A stretch of DNA of 64,000 bases from Madurella fahalii. Taxonomy: Eukaryota; Ascomycota; Sordariomycetes; Sordariales. Below the pieces are notes generated by a model. The model was not told where the DNA came from, ran no database searches, and worked only from the letters and a program-made list of their open reading frames with translations. A program made the position numbers and the translations under genes. Every line of letters starts with the position of its first letter. Positions within the stretch are counted from its first letter, which is position 1. The stretch is from assembly GCA_029876055.1 (NCBI GenBank), contig CM056875.1:4923001-4987000 (forward strand), written 5' to 3'. Positions 1 to 10,197 of this stretch are shown one piece after another.

Positions 1-1069
1 ACGTTGATCCCCGCCAGGCCGCGCTCGTGGCGCCTGACGCGGCGCGAGGAGCGGACGGTTTGGATGGCCGAGTTGACGAGGAAGGCGACCACGCCGATGG
101 GGAGGAAGACAGTGATGGCGAGGATGAAGGGGATGCGCCTGGCCCATTGTTCGAGGGAGCCGGTTGGCGGCTCGCGCTCCGAGGGAGGCGCTGGCGAGAC
201 CGGGTCCTCCGGATCGAGGATCACGTCGTCCCACCCCGGGAGGTAGCGCACCTTGACTTTGGACATGTCGGTGTAGGGGTCGGCCTTGGCGATGGCTGTC
301 GTGTAGTAGACGGCACTACGGTCGTTGATGATGTTGGTGTAGAGGGTGCGGCGCTTGAACTTGGCGAGGCCGGACATGAAGATGGAGTTGGGGTCGGCGA
401 GGACGGCCAGGAGGGGTTTGCCCGTGTCGCGGAACTTGTCAATGCCGAAGAGTTGGCGGCCGGACATGCCCAGCGTTCGAGCGCCGAGGACGTTCCAGAT
501 GCGGTTGGACCACCCGCGCAGCGGCGTCCTTACTCCGAGGAAGGGGCTCGCAAACGCGGTGAAATTCTGCGATGGGAGGAAGTAGTTAGTACCGCTATTT
601 CCCTCTGGGATCACCAGGGCAAGCGCTCGTACCATGCACTCGAGGCCGTCCAGAACGCCCCTGGCGAAGAGCAACCCGATCGCATATCGCGCAACTAGCC
701 CGCCGAGAGAATACCCAACAATGCTGATCTTTTTGATATTCCCGCCCTTGCTCTTGATGAGCTCCAGCTCCTCTTCAATTTCCAGACACACGCGCTCGCC
801 CCCGAGTTCGATGCCATCGTAGGTGAAAGAGCCGCTGTTGCGTTTCGCGACCAGGATGTAGAGCTCTCCGGGCGGATATTGATTTCGTAGGATCTTGGCA
901 ATGGACGCCATGTGATTGGGGTTGCCCCAGAGCTAAAGCGCGCACGTCAATGTGTCAGCAGCCGCTTGTCAAACAGACCGTTGTGTGACCCGGTTGGATG
1001 AACGCCTACCCCGTGGACTAGCACGCAGAGATGATCTGCCTCCACGGCACCGCCCGCGTATGCGGCCAT
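1..1069 (-). CDS. DUF676 serine esterase / phospholipase (Lpl1/ROG1-like), 3' end outside window
   Basis: Three exons are visible: 1069-1010, 932-633 and 566-1, joined at introns 1009-933 and 632-567; the second intron carries a TACTAAC branch point. The protein opens with ADHLCVLVHGLWGNPNHM, the conserved oxyanion-side strand of DUF676 hydrolases. It then has the nucleophile elbow GYSLGGLVARYAIG and the family block NFTAFASPFLGVRTPLRG. A hydrophobic stretch (IPFILAITVFLPIGVVAF) near the window edge may be a membrane anchor. Yeast relatives are Lpl1 (lipid-droplet phospholipase) and Rog1, so a lipase acting at membranes or lipid droplets is the likely role. About 308 residues are present; the catalytic Asp/His region partly lies here and the C terminus is cut off. 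Start chosen because exon 1 ends exactly at the VHG/LWGN splice. Substrate is not determinable. Confidence 0.87.
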
Positions 1070-1980
1070 GGTTTACGAGCACGGTAGTTCACAAGAAAAA
1101 AAAACAGCGACGACAACCGGGACCCCAATTCTGTTTTGTAAAGAACGCTAGGGAATACGTTGGCTGTCCATCGGTCTTCGGCGTCTCCAACTTCTCCGGC
1201 GCCGACGACTCAGCGTTCCTTCGGTGGCCGCAGCGGAGAACAGGGGCTGCAGCGCCCACATCAGCACGGAGATAAGCACTTGCGGTTAGGCCAAGCCCCG
1301 GTCATGCAAACAATGGCTCGGAGATTGCTCCGAAGTGCGATGACGACAGGCAAATGAGACATGAGCTCCGTTCCGGAGCAAACGTGTATAAATATCTAGT
1401 ACAATTTGTCCCCATTCCTCTAGCTTCGAGGCAACCATCAGCTTTCTATCCTAAGTCTAACCGGGCTGACCATATATGAGCCCCATCTCTTTGCATGGTT
1501 TAACTGGCTGCGATACTCAAGAGTTGAGCGCGAAAGAAGGAACACAACGCCTACACGGATGCGGTGCGGGTGAGATTCGGAGAGCAAACTGTTAGCAGTC
1601 AGTCTGTGATCAAGGGATGAGATGTTAGGCAAATAGCACCGTCTTTCTATCAAGTAAAGCATCCCGACGCGAGACGGTTGCTGTCCCCCAGGTCACAGTC
1701 CCAAGTCGCAGCACGCAACTTCCCTATTATAGTACAAGTATCTTGCCATCTACAACCACATCGACTCCATCCTTGACGAGAATGTCCCAAAAGAGAGTAT
1801 CCGACAACCTGATACACACGATCCATCCCAACACCGCAGTTCCCACACCACAACACGCTCCACGCGTGCAAACCAAGTCTCCTCAACGCGCCTAATCATT
1901 AAGTTCCCAAACTAAACAGTTATTAGCTCGTCGCAGGAAGTCAGGGCAACGAATACGTACCTAGCCAGTTTGATCAATGC
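1070..1980. other. Intergenic, no gene seen
   Basis: Separates the lipase start from the 3' end of the first NLR-like gene. It contains a short A-run near 1093-1101 and an isolated TATAAATA on the + strand at 1387-1394. No + strand gene follows that box, so it is probably not a working promoter element. Short open frames here have no recognisable family or coding character. Confidence 0.6.
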
Positions 1981-4721
1981 CTAATGTTCCTGCCTCTTGC
2001 TCCGTATCCAGGCAAGGTTCTGCCTACACCTTCCTGTTTGGGGGTGTGAATTGCCTAGTACAACCTCGCTCAACCCGACACCTTGCCGAAATATCTGCTC
2101 TGCCTCCTTATGCCTCCCTAGGTTCCCGAGTACAGTACCAAGGCTATTCATATATATAAAGGTATCTGGGTGGTCTTCGCCAAAGACCTTCTTTCCCAAC
2201 CTGAGAGCTTGCTGATGTATTTGCTCTGCCTCCCTATATTTGCCAAGACGATGCATGGCTACGGCTGTGTTATAGAGTAGATAACCCTTAGCCATGTCAT
2301 CATCCGCATCCTCCTGGAAGTCCAGGGCTGCCTGCATATGCGGCAGATATTTCATCCATACATCTCTGTTCTCGTGCTCGGGAAAGGGAAAGAGTTCGTT
2401 GAGCCGATGGATCACTCTTGTCATGCATTGCTCTTCTTGGCTCGCCAACCAGTTTCGCATCGCCAGTCGAACCAGCCGATGCATATCGAATGAATCTTCT
2501 CCGTCCCGTTGCGCAATGAACGCATAAGCCTTCAAGGTGCCGATCGCTTCGGCCGTCTCCAGCTCGTCGTCCGTCCCGGGTAGAAGAGAAACAGGTATAT
2601 TCTTCTCAGCGAGGAAGCATGCGAATCTCAGATAATCTGCGGCGAGCCGATTGTTCCGCGAGATCTGGTCGAATGAGATCAACCAAGTCGTAGCTATTGG
2701 ATTTTGGATCGTGTTGTATCGGCCTCTGTCTTCGAAATCCTTGCTGAGAAGTTTGATCAAACCTTTGTCACTCGATCGGCAATGGCCAAGATACTTAGAG
2801 ACCGACATTCCTGTTTTGGACATGAATGCGGATGCCTGTTTGATGGCCAGGGGGAGGTTAGCCAGGAAATCAAGCAAGCTGGCCATGCTTTGTTCGTCGC
2901 ACTGGCTTTCGCCCAGATTCTTCTCCAACAGCTTGGTAGCCTCGGACCTAGTCATCTCTTTTAGAGAGACGGTATTCTGGTTCGAGATATCGAACTTCAC
3001 CGCAACGTCGCGATTCCGTGTAGTGAAGAGAATGGACCCATTGAGACTGAATGGGAGGCAATCTGAAAGACGCACGCCCCCGGTTCCGAAGAGCAGCTCG
3101 ACATCATCGGCGTTATCGATGATCAGTAGCCAGCTGCCGGCACTTTCGTGGCTCAGTGCGGTCTTCACCAGCATCTTCACGTCTCGTTTATCCTCCTCGA
3201 GTTCGAACCCCTTGAGGTTCAGCTGCCGACCAATTTTGCGATAAGCATTCTCAAAACTTGCGGCGTCAATCGCCGGGACCCAGAAAACGGAGCAGTCCCC
3301 GCGGAGCCGGAAGGCAGCCTCAAGCGCGAGCTGCGTCTTCCCGACCCCGCCGAGACCGTTTATGGCCGTCAGCTGGCAGTTGTCCTTGTCACTGCCCGGA
3401 TGGATTCTCTCGAGGAGTTGCGCGAGGATCGGTTCACGTCCCACAAAGTCCCGGTTGCGCCCGAACGGGACCGTCCAGTGCTTCTTGATGGCTGTATGCT
3501 CTAGTTAACATGCAAAATACTGCCGAGGAAATGCAGGATGCGAGCTACGTACATTCCGCGCCGTCTGGGCTCGGTTGTCCGAGACTCGTATTCGCTGGCG
3601 GGGCCTCAGTCGAGACAGGTCGCAATTCTCGAGCCCACCGCCGAAGCTCTCCACAGACTGCGACGAAACCGGGATTGTCCGCCCTCTCAAACCTCGCCAT
3701 GTCCATGTGGTTGCTAGGTATCCCAATGGGAATGTAGCCCGGGAGAATCGCGGAATCCTGGGGTACAACCTGATGTCCGTCAGTATTGTTGAATGGCAAG
3801 AATGGTAGCGTGCTTACAAGCCCAACTCCTTGCAGAGGTAGCTCCTCGTAGAAGCAGGTGATCTGAATCGGTTGACCATCTCCGGTACGGGCCATGACCA
3901 TGGCGTGGAAGCTGTCTTGTATCCGAGCAAGCACCTCGGAGTCTCTCTTGAGGACTTCCACGATTCGCGCGTTGGTCTGCTTGATGTGACCGAGAAACCT
4001 GGCAAACCTTTCGGCCCATCTTGCTAAGCCGGCGCCGTGGTGTGGCGTGCCGAGGAAGATGATGCCGCGAGTCGATCGGACGATGTTCCGGAGGTGTTGT
4101 TCAGTTCTCTATCCGGAGATCACTAAGGCCTGGGAACCTCAGTAATGAAACGCCGGAGCCAAGGGGAGCACAATGTATACTGACATCTTCGCAGACTAGG
4201 CCACCCAAGCTGTGGCAGACAAAGAAGATAGGTCGTTTGCTCTATACGTGTGTCAGAACGATCGCTCCTAAGTACCGTCTAGTATATGAACCTACCGTGC
4301 CATCTTCCTCCCGGTACGTTGATAGCGCCGTGAGCAGGTTCCATGCGTGGTTCCCGATTCGGCTCTCCGACACGACTCCTTGCCAGCCAGCCACACGTGC
4401 GTCGTATCCGAAAGTGAGAATTCGCGCGGAAGGAATCTTGGATGGCAGCAAGGCCTGAGGCCATGGCAAGAGCGCGTGTTTGGCTGTCCAGGTCTTTTCG
4501 CGGTGGCCTGTAAGTCCATGGACAAAGACAATGCTAGGATGATCGTTGTTAGCGACGATCGACAGTTGCGACGACAATGTGTCATACTCGACAATACTGT
4601 TCTCCTGGTTGTGGAGCAATTGGATGCCGGTTGTGGGCCTCTCTGTCGTTGACCTGCCGTCGGTTGCTCCGCTATGTCCGGATCGCCGGCCCCGGCCATG
4701 GCGCTGGAAAAACTCCCACAT
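1981..4721 (-). CDS. NLR-like STAND protein: SesB-type alpha/beta hydrolase + NB-ARC + TPR (possible nonsense mutation)
   Basis: Exons 4721-4296, 4241-4185, 4129 (or 4108)-3818, 3769-3553 and 3491-1981 give about 833-840 residues. The N-terminal part is a hydrolase-like domain: FVHGLTGHREKTWT, nucleophile elbow CHSLGGLVCED, then IIFLGTPHHG and a late SNHMDM histidine motif. It resembles the SesB-type effector domain of fungal NLRs. The centre is NB-ARC: P-loop GLGGVGKTQLALEAAF, Walker B SWLLIIDNADD and GSILFTTRN. The C terminus carries about three TPR-like units (YREAEQIHQQALRLGKKVFGEDHPDT and its repeat). Fungal proteins of this architecture are thought to act in self/non-self recognition and regulated cell death. 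Oddity: with the acceptor after CCCAG at 4130 the family sequence ALVIS continues, but a TAG at 4111-4109 lies in frame. A TAG acceptor at 4109 would skip it and keep the frame with loss of 7 codons. The gene is either intact by that splice or a recent pseudogene. Confidence 0.78.
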
Positions 4722-5633
4722 TCTCAGTCACTCCCGTCCCGTCAAGATGGGTCAATATTTCGCGCTAGGGAGAGTTACGAGTCCGCCACAGAAAAAGATC
4801 AAAGTGAGCAATTTCCAAGAGCTCCTTGTAGACTTGCATGGGTTAGGACCAAGTTCTTCAAATCTCTCAGGCTGTCTGCCGCAGCCTTTGGGTACCAAAC
4901 ATCTCCTTCGCAGCCACACTCTTGGCGCCACTCAAATTCTACATTATCCTTTATGTCGGGACATTCCGCACAGTTCTAGTCCATGGAAATGATGGGGAAC
5001 TCCGTGGCTTTCCGCCGACTGGCTAATTCAGCTTGAGAATCGGGCAACTACTTTGTTACCCAGTCCTGGTCTGCACCATGACCATCCTCTTCGCCACGGC
5101 CACTCTCATGTGTCAAGTGGAACGCTCGGGAAAAGCATCGCTATCGCCCATAACTAAGGTACCTATGTTGTGGTGCAACGTTCCATTCTCGTGGCACCAT
5201 GTTGTAGGGCAACCACCTACATCCCCATCCCAAACATCCTCTTGCCCTCTCCCCCCCTTACGCGATACGGTCAATTGGGTGATCTTCACTCACACCTACA
5301 ACGGCCTACTATCCGTAGAGCCGCACCCTTTTTCATTTTCAGAGAAGTCCCTCGCGGTTGTGTCATGAGCATCAGCATGATCGGAGTTCGCAGAGCAGCC
5401 AATGGTTGGCTTTAAGACTTCCCTCCACAGTCTCAGTGAGATTTAGCTCCTCCTTTCTTATTCTCGGGTCCGAATCCGGGCAGCCAACACAAGGATGGAG
5501 ACGTGCGCGGGATAAGTTTGCGTCCCTTTGCCGAGCCTTTGACCATATGAGGCGCCTGCCATGTCATCACCTTGTTTTTAGTCACGAATGTCCAATCTCT
5601 TGCTGACCACCTGTCCCGGTGCTGCCCACCAAG
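4722..5633. other. Intergenic, no gene seen
   Basis: Lies between the 5' end of the NLR-like gene and the 3' end of the Cys/His-repeat gene, so it should hold the NLR promoter. No coding pattern, repeat or convincing regulatory motif was recognised; the open frames on the + strand are short and lack family features. Confidence 0.55.
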
Positions 5634-6579
5634 CTAGACGTAGCCGAACCGCCACGGCTCAAATTCCACCATCGCTGCCCAGGAGTCCATATACGCTTGG
5701 TGAGTCTGGCAGTAGGGGCCCGGTTCAGCAGGAGGATGGTAGCAGTACGGGAACTCCCCCTTCGCGCCGTTCTCGGGATTGATGAAGCAGTACGCGCACA
5801 GGTGATTTTCGCAACGGTTGGCATTGTTCTCGGCTCGCCTCTCGCACCCCTCGACCACACACATGTGCACGCTGCAGGTGCCCTTGGGGTTATTATACGC
5901 GGATCTCTCGCATCGCACGCGGTAAGCACTCATCCAGGCGCACCGGTGGCCGTCACAGTAGAAGCCGGACATGCATCTGGGCTCAGGGCATCGGTAGCCG
6001 TCGTCGTTCTCGACTGCGCTGGATGTAAGGTATGCCGTCAGCTCACCATGCGCCCTATAGGTACATGAAGCTATGAAGGAAAGAGAACCCATACCAGCAA
6101 TGCTCCTTGCAATAGTAGGACCCTTCATGGGCGAGCGCAGCACAATACGTACGGCTTGCAATCTTCCACTTGCACAGCGATGCCGCATGAGCAGTGCAAT
6201 AGGGGGAGCCGGGGACTTTCTTCCCGGAACAGCGCACCGAGTTATTCATGAGATGGATACAGTTGTACTTTTCATGGCGCTCGCAGTTCACGGATTTGCT
6301 CCTGTCTGGGAACAAACCTCCGTAAGGGTATATGGTGCCATGGACCAGCCGTACGGGCGTCGCCTTGCACCTAGCCTTCCCGTAAGAAGGCCGGTACTGG
6401 CATAAATGGTCGGAGCAGACCGGCGCTGCGCAGGCACGGTCCTTGGCGACAGCGCGGCCGCAGATACCGTTCCGGCCTCCGTGGGACTCATTGACGATAC
6501 ATGTCTGACAGACCTGAGATTGTCTCTGCCGTTGGGTGTTCTGGAAAAGCAGGGAAAAGAGAGAGGCTGATGGAGACAT
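5634..6579 (-). CDS. Cys/His-rich repeat protein, unrecognised
   Basis: Two exons, 6579-6095 and 6018-5634, joined by a 76-base intron with a GCTGAC branch point and CAG acceptor; 289 residues. I do not recognise the family. The chain is dominated by a repeating zinc-ligand-like unit in which a Cys is followed two residues later by His and then again by Cys. Examples are VCSDHLC, YCTAHAASLC, YCKEHCC, YCDGHRC, TCSVHMC, RCENHLC and a final YCQTH. At least seven such units occur, about 20-40 residues apart, each preceded by one or two further cysteines. No signal peptide or membrane segment is evident, so an intracellular zinc-binding scaffold is more likely than a disulphide-rich secreted protein. 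The splice phase (TG|C) restores the pattern across the junction, which supports the model. It neighbours the NLR-like gene in the same orientation; no functional link is shown. Confidence 0.68.
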
Positions 6580-7085
6580 CGCAAAGGCGCTACATATCGC
6601 GAATTAACAAGGGGGGTTGAGTGTGCCACGGGGAGCGGGAGGATGCTTGCTGTCAGTCCATGTTGATTGCATCGCTTTATACACTATCGCGAGCAAGATC
6701 TGGCTTTCTTCTACGATAGATGTCGTGGCCAGAGTGCTCAGCAGTAAAGCCTGTGGGACAGGATGGCAAATTGCCAACCACATAGAGATACAGAGCTCAC
6801 CAAAAGCAAGTTTGGGTAACCTTTCGTGGGTTCGCACCAACCATACTCTAAGCAAACACCCAAATCGCACGCCCCGCCAAGAACGTCCGCCGCCAGGATG
6901 CCGAGCCAGAGCGTTGGTATTTCTTGACATTATACCTAAATATATCCCCTCTCAATCCCCTCTCTCTTTTAACCGTATCCAATGAGCCAGTCAGTCCCGG
7001 ATCCCAACGCAGAAGTCACACAGCGTGAACACCCGTTCATGCCTGCTCCCGCAGCCAAGCCTTCCGTCGTACGACACCACTCACA
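6580..7085. other. Intergenic, no gene seen
   Basis: Short spacer holding the presumed promoter of the Cys/His-repeat gene and the 3' flank of the phosphodiesterase gene. No coding signature or repeat found. Confidence 0.55.
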
Positions 7086-8480
7086 CTACACCTTGACCTT
7101 GACCGGCACAGGCACCGTTGTTTCTCTTTCCTGCCCCTTCCCCCTTCGCTTCCGCCCCCTATTATCCAACTGCCGCCAGAACAGCACTACCACGACCACC
7201 GTAACAACCTGCAACAAACCCGCCTTGACATACGACCCCAGCGTGCCCACCCAACAACGCCTTCTCCTCGTTTGTCGCGCCGCGACATCCGCCACTCCTT
7301 TCCTCACCGACCCTTCCGCCTCCTCCTCCTCCTCCTCCTCCTCCTCATGCCCATCATCACCGCCACCACCACCACTCATCCTCTCGCAAACCTCCCTCAT
7401 CAGCCGTGGGTCGTCGGTAATCACCCCATCCGCGGACTTGCGCACGCACCACTCCATCCAGCGCTCGTCGTTGACAGTCCACACGTACAGTTTCCGCCGG
7501 GCCGCCAGCTGGACGGCGCGGCGGAAGCGGGCGCCGAGCGGGCCGATGAGGCTGGGCTGGAAGAGGTCGAAGTCGACGTTGGCGTGGGGGTAGGAGCCGA
7601 CGGGGGCGGGCAGGAACTTTTGCGCGTAGAGCGGAGAGAAGCTGATGATGGCGCGCGGGTGGGAGGGGAGGTGGTGGCGGGAGAGGGAGAGGTAGGTTTC
7701 CTATCACAAGCCTGTTGAGTTGGTTGATCGGGGATATGGGAGGAGCGCGGGAGGGAGGGGGGAATGGGGGGTTGGGGGGAGGAGTTTGGCATACGTTCCA
7801 TGCCCCGATGACTATCCTCTCTTGCCAGGGGAGGGAGGGAGACGGCGGGGCGGCGGCAATGGTGCGGGCTATTGCGCCGAGGAGGGCGTCGGGGTCGTCA
7901 TCGGTCTTGATGTTTTTTTTAGTTTTATTTAGGTTAGCTGGGGGACGGCGAATTTGTGCTGCGAGTGGTTTATGGGATAAGGCTCACCTTGATGTCCAAC
8001 AACACCCATATCGACTCGATCCCCGGCTGGGTCAACCACTCAAGCAGGTCGGACAACCGGGGCATGCCCACGTGGGGCTCCCGGACCGTCTTGAGCGTGC
8101 TCAGGTAGTCCCAGTCGCAGTCGGCGATCTTCTCGTCTTTGCCGAAGCAGCGCTTCAGCGAGGCATCCTGCGGTCTTGTTTCAGTCGCCTTGATTGTGTA
8201 CGCGTAGACGCAACGTTGAACCTGCCTGTCACATCCTTCCTTACAACACTTGCGATACATGAAATGCGGACCAGCAACGAGACACAGAGCAGGTTCTTAC
8301 ATGAGACAGTACGACCACACCATCGCGGGACAGGTGCAGATCCGTCTCGATAGCGTCGGCACCGACGTCTACGGCGCCCTGGAAAGCGATCATAGAATTC
8401 TCAGGGAACGCGGCCTTGTAACCCCTGTGGCCGATGTTTTGCGGTAGGGGCGGCGGCTTGTTATCAGTAGAGAGGGACAT
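7086..8480 (-). CDS. PGC1: GDPD-family phosphodiesterase, phosphatidylglycerol phospholipase C (Pgc1-like)
   Basis: Exons 8480-8301, 8167-7988, 7905-7795 and 7700-7086 encode 361 residues. The N-terminal GDPD catalytic signature is clear: IGHRGYKAAFPENS, then the metal-binding AIETDLHLSRDGVVVLSHD spanning the first intron, and later IWVLLDIK. The end of the barrel reads LYVWTVNDERWM and GVITDDP, as in fungal Pgc1 proteins, which degrade phosphatidylglycerol by a phospholipase C reaction. The C terminus has a Gly/Asp/Glu low-complexity stretch (nine consecutive Glu) followed by a hydrophobic segment (AGLLQVVTVVVVVLFW). This suggests a tail anchor facing the cytosol, as reported for yeast Pgc1. 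Start at 8480 is the ATG directly before the conserved domain; an upstream in-frame GTG/TTG-type extension is unlikely. Intron 1 is 133 bases, the others 80-90. Confidence 0.9.
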
Positions 8481-10197
8481 CTGCCGAGATTCAGGTTGCC
8501 TAGGCCTAACAAATATCAATCGAACAATAAGATTTTGTGTATGAATGAGCGGTGGCAGCGGTTCTTTGAGGGTGCAACCTGAGGGTTCCAGTCTCACTCA
8601 AACGCAACAGCTCCGTCAAGACAGAGGTTTGCGTGTCCCGGAGCGAAGTTGAATTGGGTGGATCCCGGGCCGCGGACAGACCCCAAAGCCGACCCGGAGA
8701 GTTCCGCTACGGAGATAGGGCCCACTAAAGCCGGCATACCCAGGTCCCGGGGGGGTGGCTCCTGGCGGGGCTCGATTACCGTTCATGTCACCAAGCCCCC
8801 CGCCACAGCCGCAGCCACAGTCTCCGAAACGGAAATCACAAAGTGCAGGCAGTGGGCTCGACTTTCCCCTCCCGCACACCGGCTATGCTCCCCTCGAGCT
8901 ATCTCCTTTAGTCGAATATGTCGGCCTTTGGCTCCAAGGGAACTCGCGCCCTACTCCCCGGTGTGCGATTTAGCCTAAAGCACCCGCAGCGTTGCAGACG
9001 GCCATCGCTTCCCGCCGAACGCCTGCATCTGCATGCCGCCCCGGGAGAGTTGCAAGCATATTGCTCCTCCCCTGGCTTTTACACAGGCCCATGCAGGGTT
9101 CGGACAATCATAGAACGAGCCAGCCAGGAATAGGCTCCTGAAAACAGAGGTCTCTTCCGTGGTGGTATACGCCACGTGATTTCCCATCAATGTCTTCATA
9201 TCCGAGTCCCCTGATGAACGGCAAAAACCACCAGTATCCATCCGGTCCTCGGGGGTGGTAGGCGAACGGGTTCCTCCGTCCACCACTTCTCCAAAACGGT
9301 CTTAGGTCTCAGACCTTCGGCAGTCCAGTACTTACCCTACGTATGACCTCATCCAATCTCTCCCAGGCACCAACCGAACCAGCACACCGCAAATTCGAGA
9401 TAGCAAACCCCACCTGACCCGGGCCTTGACCCGGGATCAGGGACCCAAGTTTCGCCGAGTCAGTGTCCCGCGGAGACTGGAGAGCCGCCCCATAAACGGA
9501 GAATTAGTCGCAGATAGCGGATTCAGCTGACCCAGACCACCTCCTCGTGTGGCCGGTCCCTTGCCACGCTCGACCAGTGGAGAGCGATCTCCATCAGAAT
9601 GCCAACTAAGCTCCCAACAAAAGCAAGGAGAATTGGGTTGTGTGGAGTCCAGATTTCCATCATCCACAATCGTCAGGGGCACAGTACGTGAATACATGTA
9701 GCATACTGTACTTTTTTTGAGGGCTGTGCTACCTCCTACTCTGAACCCATCGACAACAGAACCTGTTCAGCCAGCTACATCTAAGAAAGACAAAGGGAAT
9801 CGTAGCTATATAGACTTGATAGCAAAAGTGCAACCATTCTTAGGCCTCGCTTGGCCATAACTTTGTCCTTTCAGAATCCAAACCTGACCAGCCAACTTTA
9901 AAGTCCAACAATCCCAAGAAATAAAACAACCTGACCGATTCCCAAGTCCCCCAAACCCCCTAGATAGTTGCAGTATCCAGAAAACAGGCCTCCCCTCAAG
10001 AACCTCGCGCCATCCCAACCCCCAATGGACGCCCACCGTAGTCAAGTACGCAGATAGATACCAACCGACCAACCGACCAACCAGCCAACCCAGCTCAAAT
10101 CGCACAACCATCACCACAAAACCAATCCGATCCCATCCAACATCCGTATAGCGTAACCGATTGCTGCCGTCATAAAAGAATTCCATCCTGACCTCTA
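8481..10197. other. Intergenic, presumed promoter of PGC1-like gene and 3' UTR of facB-like gene
   Basis: No coding pattern recognised in 1.7 kb. It includes a GC-rich stretch around 8650-8900 and, close to the facB-like stop, an octamer tandem repeat at 10061-10092 (listed separately). The 131-codon open frame at 9806-10201 (-) overlaps the facB stop and lacks family features. Confidence 0.55.
10061..10092 (-). repeat. Octamer tandem repeat; G-doublet array in facB 3' flank
   Basis: Four near-identical 8-base units (CCAACCGA on the + strand, the last two diverged). Read on the facB transcript strand this is a run of about eight GG doublets separated by two-base loops. It begins about 105 bases downstream of the facB-like stop, so it probably lies in the 3' UTR. 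A two-tier RNA G-quadruplex is possible. Confidence 0.7.

Noticed and set aside
1387..1394. TATAAATA box on the + strand
   Set aside because: No + strand gene begins downstream within a plausible distance.
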